Of a stretch of 19,767 nt of DNA, positions 1-6,542 are shown in pieces. The notes beneath the pieces were generated by a model. It made no database searches. It was not told the origin of the DNA and saw only the letters and a program-made list of their open reading frames with translations. The stretch spans positions 1 to 19,767 of the forward strand of contig CAMEIU010000010.1 of the NCBI GenBank assembly GCA_945918815.1, written 5' to 3'. The translations under genes and the position numbers were made by a program. Every line of letters begins with the position of its first letter. Within the stretch, counting starts at the first letter, position 1. The stretch is from an uncultured Clostridia bacterium (lineage in GTDB: Bacteria; Bacillota; Clostridia; Oscillospirales; Oscillospiraceae).

Positions 1-249
1 GAAGGAGCCGGGAATCCGGCCCACGGAGTACATCCGCTCCTCAAACTCAATGGTGAGGGGGAAGTAGTCAATGCCGGGCTTGGGGTCGGGAGAGGCGGTG
101 ACGGTGGTGAGCACCACGGTGTCGCCATAGCGGCAGATGCACTCGGCGTTGGCAAGCTCGGCCACCTTGCCGGTCTCCACGGTGAAGGTCCGGCCGCCGA
201 TTTCGGTCTCAAAAATGTGATGGTTGGGGAATGTCTTATGGGTAATCAT
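1..249 (-). CDS. pnp: Polyribonucleotide nucleotidyltransferase (PNPase), N-terminal part only
   Basis: This is the first 83 codons of PNPase, the phosphate-dependent 3'-5' exoribonuclease that trims mRNA; the gene runs off the left edge of the window. The visible protein has the start of the first RNase PH-like domain: a short N-terminal strand, GGRTFTVETGKVAELA, then CRYGDTVVLTTVTAS, DYFPLTIEFEERMYSVGRIPGSF. This matches the conserved opening of bacterial PNPases. The ATG at 249-247 is preceded by GGAGG at good spacing. It lies downstream of rpsO on the same strand, the classical rpsO-pnp order. The leader between the two genes carries a rho-independent-type hairpin and then a long stem-loop, so pnp may be expressed by read-through and controlled by RNA processing. 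Confidence 0.95.
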   Translation of the reverse strand, partial: MITHKTFPNHHIFETEIGGRTFTVETGKVAELANAECICRYGDTVVLTTVTASPDPKPGIDYFPLTIEFEERMYSVGRIPGSF

Positions 250-276
250 GAGAAACCTCCTTATGATTGTCTGTCT

Positions 277-352
277 GCATGGGAGGTTTAGCACTTGAAA
301 CGATGGCCGATCCGGCTCGGCAACCCTTTCAACTGCTAAAACTTCCCCACGC
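277..352 (-). promoter_or_regulatory. Long stem-loop in the pnp leader
   Basis: On the minus strand the outer arms start GCGTGGG and end CCCATGC. They continue inward through TTTTAGCA/TGCTAAA and TTGAAA/TTTCAA to an inner GCCGA/TCGGC stem with a six-base loop (311-316). The result is an almost continuous imperfect hairpin of about 76 nt, ending roughly 17 nt upstream of the pnp Shine-Dalgarno. In Escherichia coli a comparable double-stranded pnp leader is cut by RNase III, and PNPase then represses its own synthesis. The fold is read from the sequence. A matching function here is inference. Confidence 0.6.
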
Positions 353-374
353 AGCGCGCTTGAATTTCAGCAAA

Positions 375-406
375 GATGGGCAGACAATCAAGATTGTCTG
401 CCCATC
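375..406 (-). terminator. Intrinsic terminator-like hairpin after rpsO
   Basis: A perfect 15-bp inverted repeat (375-389 and 392-406, starting GATGGGCAGACAATC) with a two-base spacer lies about 10 nt past the rpsO stop codon. The U-tract on the minus strand is weak (TTTG), so termination is probably partial. That would let pnp be read through. Confidence 0.7.
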
Positions 407-415
407 ATCGTGAAC

Positions 416-682
416 TTACTTACGGATACCCAGCTTGGCGATGCAGGCACGATAGCGGTTGATGTCCTTCTTGGCCAGATAGTCCAGCAGGTTGCGGCGC
501 TTACCGACCATCATCAGCAGACCACGGCGGGAGTGGTTGTCATGCTTGTGGACGCGCAGGTGCTCGGTCAGCTCGTTGATGCGGGCGGTCAGAATGGCGA
601 TCTGGACCTCGGGAGAACCGGTGTCGCCCTCGTGGGTCGCGTTGGCAGCGATGATAGCGGACTTGTCTTCTTTGCGAATCAT
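416..682 (-). CDS. rpsO: 30S ribosomal protein S15
   Basis: Primary 16S rRNA-binding protein of the small-subunit platform. The 88-aa product has the family hallmarks: DTGSPEVQIAILTARI, LTEHL, the HKHDNHSRRGLL rRNA-binding segment, and MVGKRRNLLDYL, ending in KLGIRK. Length is that of other S15 proteins (88-89 aa). The ATG at 682 is preferred over an in-frame GTG at 694, because the ribosome binding site GGTGG sits 8 nt before the ATG and would overlap the GTG. Upstream is a folded leader of about 120 nt. Downstream are a hairpin and then pnp on the same strand. Confidence 0.97.
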   Translation of the reverse strand: MIRKEDKSAIIAANATHEGDTGSPEVQIAILTARINELTEHLRVHKHDNHSRRGLLMMVGKRRNLLDYLAKKDINRYRACIAKLGIRK

Positions 683-733
683 GTGTGTTTCCACCTTTCA
701 AAATATTGTACCCACACTCTAAGTAACAGGTTT

Positions 734-807
734 GGCAGAGTGCCCGTGTAAAAACCAGGCTGTCTCCCGAAACTGAGAAATGGGGTCCCGGCGCACTGCG
801 CCAGCCT
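734..807 (-). promoter_or_regulatory. Folded rpsO leader, candidate S15 autoregulatory site
   Basis: On the minus strand AGGCTG (807-802) can pair with CAGCCT (762-757). Two smaller stems fit between them: GCGC/GCGC, and TCTC/GAGA with loop AGTTTCGG. This makes a plausible three-way junction. A further GGCA/TGCC hairpin follows at 734-744. S15 mRNA leaders that mimic its rRNA junction are known in several bacteria. The base-pairing is visible; binding by S15 is inference. Confidence 0.4.
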
Positions 808-811
808 ATTT

Positions 812-840
812 ACAATAGCACACCGGAACGAAAAAGTAAA
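812..840 (-). promoter_or_regulatory. Probable sigma-A promoter of rpsO
   Basis: On the minus strand TTTACT (840-835), a 17-base spacer and TATTGT (817-812). Each box matches the consensus at four of six positions. Transcription would begin near 804-806, right at the first stem of the rpsO leader. Confidence 0.45.
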
Positions 841-1281
841 GGAATTTTTACAGGAAAAAATCGAATTTTTCGGGAAAGCAAAAACAGCCGTCCCCCATCA
901 TTATGCGCGCCATTGCGCAGGTTTTATTCCTGCCTGGAAAAAAATACGGCGCTTTTCAGATTTCGCCAGACAAATTGGGATTTGACGATGTGCTGCACTG
1001 GCGCGGGAGCGCCCAAGGCTCCCTTGTGTAAAGGGAGCTGTCAGCGAAGCTGACTGAGGGATTGTTTTTTCCTGCTACGCAAGATGCTGGAACTGCCATA
1101 CAATCCCTCCGTCACGGCTTCGCCGTGCCACCTCCCTTTACACAAGGGAGGCTTTGGCCTTTTGCAAACCGCAACGACTCTACAAATCCCAATTTGCGTT
1201 TTCGTTGTGGCGCCGGCTGGGGTTCCGGGAATCGCGCGCGGCAACCGCGTTTGGTTCTGCGGCTGCCGTGGTTTGTTCTGT
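841..1281. other. Gene-free stretch between rpsO promoter and the flavin reductase-rubredoxin gene
   Basis: No credible coding sequence lies here; open frames have no ribosome binding site and run through a repeat. It holds the nested inverted-repeat element at 971-1196. It also holds a short hairpin, GGCAACCGC/GCGGCTGCC (1240-1267), just past the stop of the minus-strand gene at 1282. That hairpin could be a weak terminator but has no T-run. Positions 841-970 are AT-rich on the left and show nothing I can name. Confidence 0.6.
971..1196. repeat. Nested inverted-repeat (MITE-like) element, copy A
   Basis: The ends are a perfect 14-bp inverted repeat: CAAATTGGGATTTG (971-984) and CAAATCCCAATTTG (1183-1196). 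Inside lies a second fold-back of about 55 bp per arm (about 1014-1069 and 1101-1157) with tips AAGGCTCCCTTGTGTAAAG and CTTTACACAAGGGAGGCTT. No transposase is encoded. The same outer ends recur at 7606-7802 and 14569-14746, but there they enclose a different interior. Confidence 0.8.
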
Positions 1282-1887
1282 TTATCCGATCTTCTCAAAG
1301 TCCTCCGCGCCGTGCTTGCACAGGGGGCAGACGAAATCCGGGGGCAGGGTCTCGCCTTCGTAGACATAGCCGCAGACCTTGCACTGCCAGCCGGTCTTTT
1401 TCCCGGCCTTGGGCTGGGGCTTGGGCTTCACGTTGGCGTGGTAATAAGCGTAGGTCATGGAGGGCACCTTGTTCAGCACGTCGGCGTCGGTGACGTCAGC
1501 CAGGAACATGGTGTGGGTGCCCAGGTCGATGGTCTGGACCACCTTGCAGCTCAGGTAGGCGTTGGCGACCGCCGGCACATAGACCAGGCCGTTGGCGGAC
1601 CGGGCGGGCTCACCCACGATCTTGTCGGTATCCCGGCCGGACTGGAAGCCGTAGTGCTGGAACACGGCGAAGGGCGCGTCCTGGTTGAGAATGGACACGT
1701 TGAACAGGCCGGTGGCCAGGATCATGTCATGGGTGTAGTTGGCCTTGTTGACAGCCACAGACACCCGCATGGGAGCGCTGGTAACCTGCTGGACCGTGTT
1801 GACGATGCAGCCGTTGTCCTTGTCCCCCTGCCGGGCGGTCAGGACGAACAGGCCATAGGAAAGAGAATACAGTGCGGATGGATTCAT
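1282..1887 (-). CDS. Flavin reductase-like protein fused to a rubredoxin domain
   Basis: A 201-aa electron-transfer protein. Residues 1-150 match the FMN-binding split-barrel flavin reductase/flavoredoxin family (YGLFVLTA, NTVQQVTSAP, FNVSILNQD). After a Lys/Pro linker (153-165) comes a short rubredoxin domain with the four iron-binding cysteines as CKVCGY (C169, C172) and CPLC (C187, C190). The loop between the pairs is shortened, as in rubrerythrin-type rubredoxins. The architecture equals the high-molecular-weight rubredoxin (Hrb) of acetogens. Hrb takes electrons from NADH and passes them to flavo-diiron proteins for NO or O2 reduction; its partner is not in this window. The ATG at 1887 follows GGAGG. 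It is apparently monocistronic. Confidence 0.88.
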   Translation of the reverse strand: MNPSALYSLSYGLFVLTARQGDKDNGCIVNTVQQVTSAPMRVSVAVNKANYTHDMILATGLFNVSILNQDAPFAVFQHYGFQSGRDTDKIVGEPARSANGLVYVPAVANAYLSCKVVQTIDLGTHTMFLADVTDADVLNKVPSMTYAYYHANVKPKPQPKAGKKTGWQCKVCGYVYEGETLPPDFVCPLCKHGAEDFEKIG

Positions 1888-1925
1888 GACGGTACCTCCT
1901 TAAAAGTTTTTACAAAAGATAAAAA

Positions 1926-1940
1926 TTCCTGTTCCAGGAA
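1926..1940. promoter_or_regulatory. Perfect palindrome upstream of the flavin reductase-rubredoxin gene
   Basis: TTCCTG-TTC-CAGGAA has perfect 6-bp arms 39 bp upstream of the minus-strand ATG. It could be an operator for a stress- or redox-responsive regulator. I found no clear promoter boxes around it to prove that. Confidence 0.3.
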
Positions 1941-1965
1941 GGGAGTCCGATGAAAAAGTAAGAAG

Positions 1966-2022
1966 GAATCGTGAATAGTGAAAAAGTGAGGTATCCCCTG
2001 CGGGGATGATTGAAATATTAGG
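1966..2022. repeat. Hairpin repeat family 3, copy 1
   Basis: Contains ATCCCC-TGC-GGGGAT (1993-2007) embedded in flanks that match, on the opposite strand, the sequence at 11561-11623. The shared minus-strand reading is AATCATCC.CG...GGATACCT followed by a CACTATTCACG-like tail. Confidence 0.6.
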
Positions 2023-2030
2023 ACGCAGCC

Positions 2031-2055
2031 TCGTGCCCCCTTGGAGGGGGCACGA
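2031..2055 (-). terminator. Strong hairpin downstream of lplA
   Basis: Ten-bp stem TCGTGCCCCC / GGGGGCACGA with a five-base loop, about 20 nt past the lplA stop at the end of the six-gene operon. There is no T-run after it on the minus strand, so it may stabilise the mRNA 3' end rather than act as a classical intrinsic terminator. Confidence 0.45.
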
Positions 2056-2073
2056 AGGTCTGTACAATTCCAT

Positions 2074-3054
2074 TCAGTCCGCGATGACGGCGGCCATTTC
2101 CTCGGCGGTGACGCGGTAGACGGCGTTGTCCAGGCCCTTGGCTTTCAGAGCTTCCAGCACCGAGGCCCTGTCATAGCGGCAGCCCACCAGGGCGGCGTTC
2201 AGCTCCGTGGAATCCATGGTGGAGAAAAAGTCTCCGGTGATGGCGACAGACTGGATGATATTGTGGCGCACGTCAATGCGGAAGCGCATGGTTCCGCCGG
2301 CAAAGCGGCCGATGCGCTCGATGTTGAACTTGGGATTGGCCCCGAAAATCCGGTCGTAGCTGGCGAAATATTCCTGCCCCAGCTGGCGGATCCGGGCCTT
2401 GTCGGCCTCCGTGGGCACATAGACCTTGTCGCTGCCCCGCATGATGTGACGCACCATGCATTTTTTGAATTCCTGGGGATCCAGGGGGCCAGGCAGGTGG
2501 TCGGCGATGTTGGTCACCCGGTCCCGGACGGACTTGATGCTCTTGGAGATGATCTTATAGGGGTCCACGGTGGTGGCCTCCACCATCTGCTCCAGATTGG
2601 TGTTGAACAGCAGGGAGCCGTGGTGGACGGTGCTGCCCTCCAGGCGGAACTGGGCGTTGCCGGAGAACTTCTTGCCGTCGATGGTCAGGTCATTGCGGCC
2701 GTTGAAGGACGCGTCCACACCGATTTCCTTCAAAGCATCGATGACCGGCGCGATATACTGCTGGAAGGTGATCTCCTCCGCGCCGTCGTGTTCGATGAAG
2801 GTGAACTGGAAGCCGCCCAGGTCGGTGTAGATGGTGCCGCCGCCGCTCATGCGCCGGACCAGCTTGATGCCGTGGGCATCGGCAAAGGGCTTGTTGATCT
2901 CCTCCAGCACGTTCTGGTACTTGCCCACCATCAGGGTCGGGGTGGTCTGCCAGAACAGGAATACGGTCTCCGGGAACTTCTTTTCCACGGTGAAATAGTA
3001 TTCCAGGCCGAAGTTATAGTAGACATCGGTGGAGCCGGTTTCAATATAGATCAT
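2074..3054 (-). CDS. lplA: Lipoate-protein ligase A family protein (first paralogue)
   Basis: A 326-aa ligase that activates lipoate (or octanoate) with ATP and attaches it to the lysine of a lipoyl domain. Family motifs are intact: RRMSGGGTIYTDLG (67-80), GRNDLTIDGKKFSG (119-132, with K129 at the catalytic lysine position), and HHGSLLFNTNL (144-154). A C-terminal accessory domain of about 80 residues ends the protein, as in full-length LplA. The ATG at 3054 has GGAGG six bases upstream. An ATG at 3060 abuts that site, and longer in-frame extensions lie inside lipA. The coding start overlaps the end of lipA by 14 bases, indicating translational coupling. This copy keeps the GRND motif that the second ligase has lost, so it is the more canonical enzyme. 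Confidence 0.92.
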   Translation of the reverse strand: MIYIETGSTDVYYNFGLEYYFTVEKKFPETVFLFWQTTPTLMVGKYQNVLEEINKPFADAHGIKLVRRMSGGGTIYTDLGGFQFTFIEHDGAEEITFQQYIAPVIDALKEIGVDASFNGRNDLTIDGKKFSGNAQFRLEGSTVHHGSLLFNTNLEQMVEATTVDPYKIISKSIKSVRDRVTNIADHLPGPLDPQEFKKCMVRHIMRGSDKVYVPTEADKARIRQLGQEYFASYDRIFGANPKFNIERIGRFAGGTMRFRIDVRHNIIQSVAITGDFFSTMDSTELNAALVGCRYDRASVLEALKAKGLDNAVYRVTAEEMAAVIAD

Positions 3055-3901
3055 GGACATCCTCCAAAGCCTCCCAGGCTTTATAGGAGCTGCGGGCCAG
3101 GGGCGCGGAAGCCACATGGCGGAAGCCCTTTTTCAGGGCCAGCTCCTTGTACCGAGCGAAATCCTCCGGCGTGGCGTAGCGGGCCAGCGGGTGGTGCTGG
3201 GGCGAGGGCTGGAGATACTGACCGATGGTCAGAATGTCGCAGCCGGTTTCCAGAATGTCGTCCAGGAGGCGGTCGATCTGTTCCTCGGTCTCCCCCAGGC
3301 CCACCATGAAGCCGGTCTTGGTGAGAATGGTCGGGTCCTTCTCCTTACAGTAGCGCAGGACGCCCAGGGACCGCTCATAGGTGGCCTTGGACCGGACCAC
3401 GGATTGCAGCTCCTTGACCGTCTCCACATTGTGGTTCAGCACCTCCGGGTGGGAGGCGATGACGATATCCAGGGAAGCGGGGTCGCCCTTCATGTCGGAG
3501 ATCAGGGTCTCCACGGTGGTGCCGGGGCAGACCTCCCGGATGGCCCGGACGGACTTGGCGAACTGCTCCGCGCCGCCGTCGGGCAGATCGTCCCGGGTGG
3601 AGCAGGTCAGGACCACATGGCGCAGATTCAGCTTTTTCGCGGCCAGGGCCACGTTCATGGGTTCCTCCGGGTCCACCGGCTCCGGCTTGCCGCAGGTGAC
3701 GTTGCAGAACTTGCAGTTTCTGGTGCAGTTGCTGCCCAGGATCATAAAGGTGGAGGTGTGCTTGCGGTAGCACTCGCCCAGGTTGGGACAGTTGGCCTCC
3801 TTGCAGACGGTGTTGAGCTTCAGGTCCCGCATGAGGGCGGCCACTTCATTGACGGCCTCCTGATTATAGCGGACCTTCAGCCATTCCGGTTTCTTTTCCA
3901 T
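3041..3901 (-). CDS. lipA: Lipoyl synthase (radical SAM)
   Basis: A 286-aa enzyme that inserts two sulfur atoms into protein-bound octanoyl groups. All diagnostic motifs are present. The auxiliary [4Fe-4S] cluster motif is CKEANCPNLGEC (C33, C38, C44). The radical-SAM motif is CTRNCKFC (C59, C63, C66). The C-terminal RSSY is at 270-273, which in the family ligates the sacrificial cluster. The ATG at 3901 has GAGG nine bases upstream; a GTG at 3916 overlaps the preceding stop and is less likely. It directly follows the lipoyl-domain gene and overlaps lplA. No lipB is visible, so the octanoyl substrate is probably supplied by one of the two ligases (inference). Confidence 0.96.
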   Translation of the reverse strand: MEKKPEWLKVRYNQEAVNEVAALMRDLKLNTVCKEANCPNLGECYRKHTSTFMILGSNCTRNCKFCNVTCGKPEPVDPEEPMNVALAAKKLNLRHVVLTCSTRDDLPDGGAEQFAKSVRAIREVCPGTTVETLISDMKGDPASLDIVIASHPEVLNHNVETVKELQSVVRSKATYERSLGVLRYCKEKDPTILTKTGFMVGLGETEEQIDRLLDDILETGCDILTIGQYLQPSPQHHPLARYATPEDFARYKELALKKGFRHVASAPLARSSYKAWEALEDVHDLY

Positions 3902-3912
3902 GGGCGTGGTCC

Positions 3913-4152
3913 TCACTTGGTTTCCAGAATGGCCACCGGAGACGATACCGGCACGGTGTCGCCTTCTTCGATCAGCTGCTTTTTCAGCACGCCGGATTCC
4001 GTGGCCTCGATCTGGTTGACCACCTTGTCAGTCTCGATCTCATAGATCGGCTCTCCGGCGGACACGACGTCGCCTTCCTCCTTGAGCCAGGCGCACAAAA
4101 CGCCGGATTCCATCTCCGGCCGCAGCTTCGGCATAGTCAGTTCTTTTTCCAT
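3913..4152 (-). CDS. Free-standing lipoyl-domain protein
   Basis: A 79-aa protein that is a single biotinyl/lipoyl-attachment domain of the dehydrogenase-E2 type, not a GcvH (about 125 aa). It opens MPKLRPEMESG and carries EIETDKVVNQIEA, with K43 in the TDK turn as the expected lipoylation site. The second half is the symmetric half-barrel (SGVLKKQLIEEGDTV). There is no subunit-binding domain or acyltransferase domain. The ATG at 4152 follows AAAGGAG. It sits between a lipoate ligase and lipA, so it is the likely acceptor for this cassette. What it carries, and which enzyme uses it, cannot be told from this window. Confidence 0.88.
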   Translation of the reverse strand: MEKELTMPKLRPEMESGVLCAWLKEEGDVVSAGEPIYEIETDKVVNQIEATESGVLKKQLIEEGDTVPVSSPVAILETK

Positions 4153-4199
4153 TTGTCTGTCTCCTTTTATGTTCTGTAAGAATGTAAGAGGGCCGGTTC

Positions 4200-5138
4200 T
4201 TAAAGGAAGAAATTCAAGAGCTCCGGTTTCCCTGTCAGGTCCAGGCATAGCTGTTCCATGGCTTCCGGGTCCAGCTTCGCGCCTTCCAGGGCTTTCTCGG
4301 CTTTCCCGGCGTCGAAGGCTTCACATTCCACCTGGACGTTGGACAGGATTCCGCGCTTGGCGCTGTAGGCCACGCGGATGGGCGTTCCCATAAATTCGCC
4401 GGTTTTTTCATAGGAAAAGCTGGGGGTCTTGCCCCAGGTCCACTGCCAGCTGCAGTACTTTTCGTCCCGCAGCCGCTCCACTTCCCGTTCCTGATCCGCT
4501 GTCAGGACGATCTCCCGGCCGCCGGAAAGCAGCCGTTGCAGCAATTCGGCCCGGAATTCTTCCAGGGTCATATCCGTTTGCAGATGGTCCCGGATGTTGG
4601 TCACGGCACAGATGGCCGACACGGTGCCTTTGGTCTGGAAGCAGTCGTTTTTATGGTGGGTGGTGATGCGGTCCAGCAGCTCGAGGTCGCTGTCAAAGAG
4701 CAGGGTGCCATGGTGCAGCACCCGGCCGCCGGTGACCCGCTGGGCGCTGCCGGAGATTTTCTGCTCGCCGATGGCGATGTCGCAGCTCCTGCGCTTCTGG
4801 GCCGGAATGCTCAGATCGTTCAGGGCCGCGATCACCGGGGCCAGAGCGCTGTCATAATCCGGCATCTGATCCTGGGGGGCCATGAGCGTATAGTTCAGAT
4901 TGCCCAGGTCGTGGTAGACCGTGCCGCCGCCGGACATGCGCCGGACCACCGGCACATGCAGCTCCCGCAAAAGGGGCCAGCGGACCTCCCGGCAGATGTT
5001 CTGATGGCAGCCCACCACCACGGTGGGATCATTCTGCCACAAGAGGACCATGTTCTCATCCCGGAAGGTCTCGAATACATATTCCTCAAAGGCCTGGTTG
5101 TAAAAGGGATCGTGGCAGCGATTTCGCACAGTCAGCAT
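4200..5138 (-). CDS. Lipoate-protein ligase A family protein (second, divergent paralogue)
   Basis: A 312-aa LplA-type protein with RRMSGGGTVYHDLGN (66-80), GEQKISGSAQ (124-133, with K127 at the catalytic position), LHHGTLLFDSDL (141-152) and a C-terminal accessory domain. The usual GRND motif before the catalytic lysine reads RSCD (117-120), unlike the paralogue encoded downstream. It may prefer a different acyl donor or acceptor, or act as an acyltransferase. The ATG at 5138 starts two bases after the ricT stop, with GAGGG upstream, so it is translated in step with ricT. It is followed after 47 bases by the lipoyl-domain gene. Confidence 0.88.
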   Translation of the reverse strand: MLTVRNRCHDPFYNQAFEEYVFETFRDENMVLLWQNDPTVVVGCHQNICREVRWPLLRELHVPVVRRMSGGGTVYHDLGNLNYTLMAPQDQMPDYDSALAPVIAALNDLSIPAQKRRSCDIAIGEQKISGSAQRVTGGRVLHHGTLLFDSDLELLDRITTHHKNDCFQTKGTVSAICAVTNIRDHLQTDMTLEEFRAELLQRLLSGGREIVLTADQEREVERLRDEKYCSWQWTWGKTPSFSYEKTGEFMGTPIRVAYSAKRGILSNVQVECEAFDAGKAEKALEGAKLDPEAMEQLCLDLTGKPELLNFFL

Positions 5139-5140
5139 GG

Positions 5141-6529
5141 TCAGCCCTCGTTCTTCGGCTCTCCGCCGGGCTTGGGACCGCTGCGGCGGCGACGGCGGCG
5201 GCTGCCCTCGCCCTGCTTGCCGCCCTCCGGCTTCGGGGTGTTCTCCGCCTTGGCCTCCGGCTTTGCTGCAGCCTTGGGCTGCTTGGGCTTATTGTCGTTC
5301 TTGGGCCGCTCCGGCTGGGGACGGGACTTCTCCCGGACCTCCGCCTTCTGCGCCGTTTCCTGGGCAGACTGGGCCTGGGCCGGTTTCTTGCGGCGGCGGC
5401 GGTTGGAGAAACTCTTGGGCTTTGCGGCCTCCTCCGGCTTCTCCTGGACCGGCACCGCTTCCTGGGGCGCGGCCGCAGGCTCCGCCTTCACCGGCGGCTG
5501 CTCCCGTCCGTTGATGACCACCTCGGGCAGCGGCTCGTCCTCGGGCAGCTCGTTCTTCTTGACCGGCCGCGGCTTGGAGGACAGGGGGGCCACTTCCTTG
5601 GGAATGGGCGGATCGTTTTTCTTGGCCTTGCCGTTGCGCAGGACGCAGATGTCGCAGTTGTGGTAGCAGTTCACCGTGTCCGGCTGGTCCTCCATGCGGA
5701 CCTTGACGGTCTGGCGCAGCAGATTCACGTCCACCACCGTACCCCGGCCGTCCACGGTGTCCACAAAGGACTCGTTCTTGGGACTGGTCTTCAGCAGATC
5801 CTCATAGGCCTCCTGCTCATACTTCAGGCAGCACATAAGCCGGCCGCAGGTGCCGGAGATTTTGGTGGGATTGAGGCTGAGATTCTGGGTCTTGGCCATT
5901 TTGATGGAGACCGGCTGGAAATCGTCCAGGAACTCCCGGCCGCAGACGCCCAGGCCGCCGACCATCTTGGCCTTGTCCCGGACGCCGATCTGCCTGAGCT
6001 CGATGCGGGTGCGGAACACCGAGGCCAGGTTCTTCACCAGCTCCCGGAAATCCACCCGGCCGTCGGCGGTGAAGAAGAAAATGATCTTGCTGCCGTCGAA
6101 GGCACACTCCGCCGACACCAGCTGCATATCCAGGCCGTGGGCCTGAATCTTCTGCTGGCAGACCTCAAAGGCCTTTTTCTCCTTCAGGACGTTCTCCGCA
6201 TTGACGCGCTCGTCCCGCTCCGTGGCGATTCGCAGGACCTTCCGCAGGGGCGGCACGATCTCCTTGTAGGAAACAGGGTGGTTTCCGGCGGCGCAGTAGC
6301 CGAACTCGTTGCCCCGGGCCGTGTCGATGATCACATGATCCCCGGCCTTCAGGGTCAGATCGCCGGGATCAAAGAAATAAACCTTGCTGTTGGAGCGGAA
6401 GTGGACGTCCACCACCGTCACCACGTCCGGCGTTTCCGTTTCCGCCGCCGGCAGTAGCTCCGCCGGAATTTCGTGTTCCATGACCGCTTCCAGCTCCTGC
6501 TCCCCGGCGGTCAAAATTTCATCGTTCAT
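5141..6529 (-). CDS. ricT: RicT/YaaT (PSP1 domain) protein with a long basic tail
   Basis: A 462-aa PSP1-family protein. In Bacillus subtilis RicT forms a complex with RicA and RicF that binds Fe-S clusters, assists RNase Y mRNA processing and promotes sporulation. Residues about 35-300 are the conserved part: RSNSKVYFFDPGDL, the PSP1 region with FTADGRVDFRELV, VCGREFL (C196), and CGRLMCCLKYEQEAYEDL (C228, C233, C234), then C288, C292 and C295. Residues about 300-462 are a low-complexity tail rich in Lys, Pro, Glu and Arg, ending in an arginine run and GPKPGG. B. subtilis RicT is about 275 aa and lacks such a tail. The ATG at 6529 follows GAGGAG and lies 13 bases past the holB stop. Confidence 0.9.
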   Translation of the reverse strand: MNDEILTAGEQELEAVMEHEIPAELLPAAETETPDVVTVVDVHFRSNSKVYFFDPGDLTLKAGDHVIIDTARGNEFGYCAAGNHPVSYKEIVPPLRKVLRIATERDERVNAENVLKEKKAFEVCQQKIQAHGLDMQLVSAECAFDGSKIIFFFTADGRVDFRELVKNLASVFRTRIELRQIGVRDKAKMVGGLGVCGREFLDDFQPVSIKMAKTQNLSLNPTKISGTCGRLMCCLKYEQEAYEDLLKTSPKNESFVDTVDGRGTVVDVNLLRQTVKVRMEDQPDTVNCYHNCDICVLRNGKAKKNDPPIPKEVAPLSSKPRPVKKNELPEDEPLPEVVINGREQPPVKAEPAAAPQEAVPVQEKPEEAAKPKSFSNRRRRKKPAQAQSAQETAQKAEVREKSRPQPERPKNDNKPKQPKAAAKPEAKAENTPKPEGGKQGEGSRRRRRRSGPKPGGEPKNEG

Positions 6530-6542
6530 ATGGTACTCCTCA

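Noticed and set aside
971..1196. CRISPR array or transposon with its own transposase
   Set aside because: Repeats are inverted and nested, not regularly spaced direct repeats, and no transposase frame is present.
1084..1953. A 289-codon plus-strand open frame
   Set aside because: It starts inside the repeat element and then runs antisense to the flavin reductase-rubredoxin gene.
2041..3309. A 422-codon plus-strand open frame across lplA
   Set aside because: It is antisense to clear LplA and LipA coding sequence, with atypical composition.
3913..4152. Glycine cleavage H protein
   Set aside because: At 79 aa it is far shorter than GcvH, and the EIETDKV motif is that of E2-type lipoyl domains.
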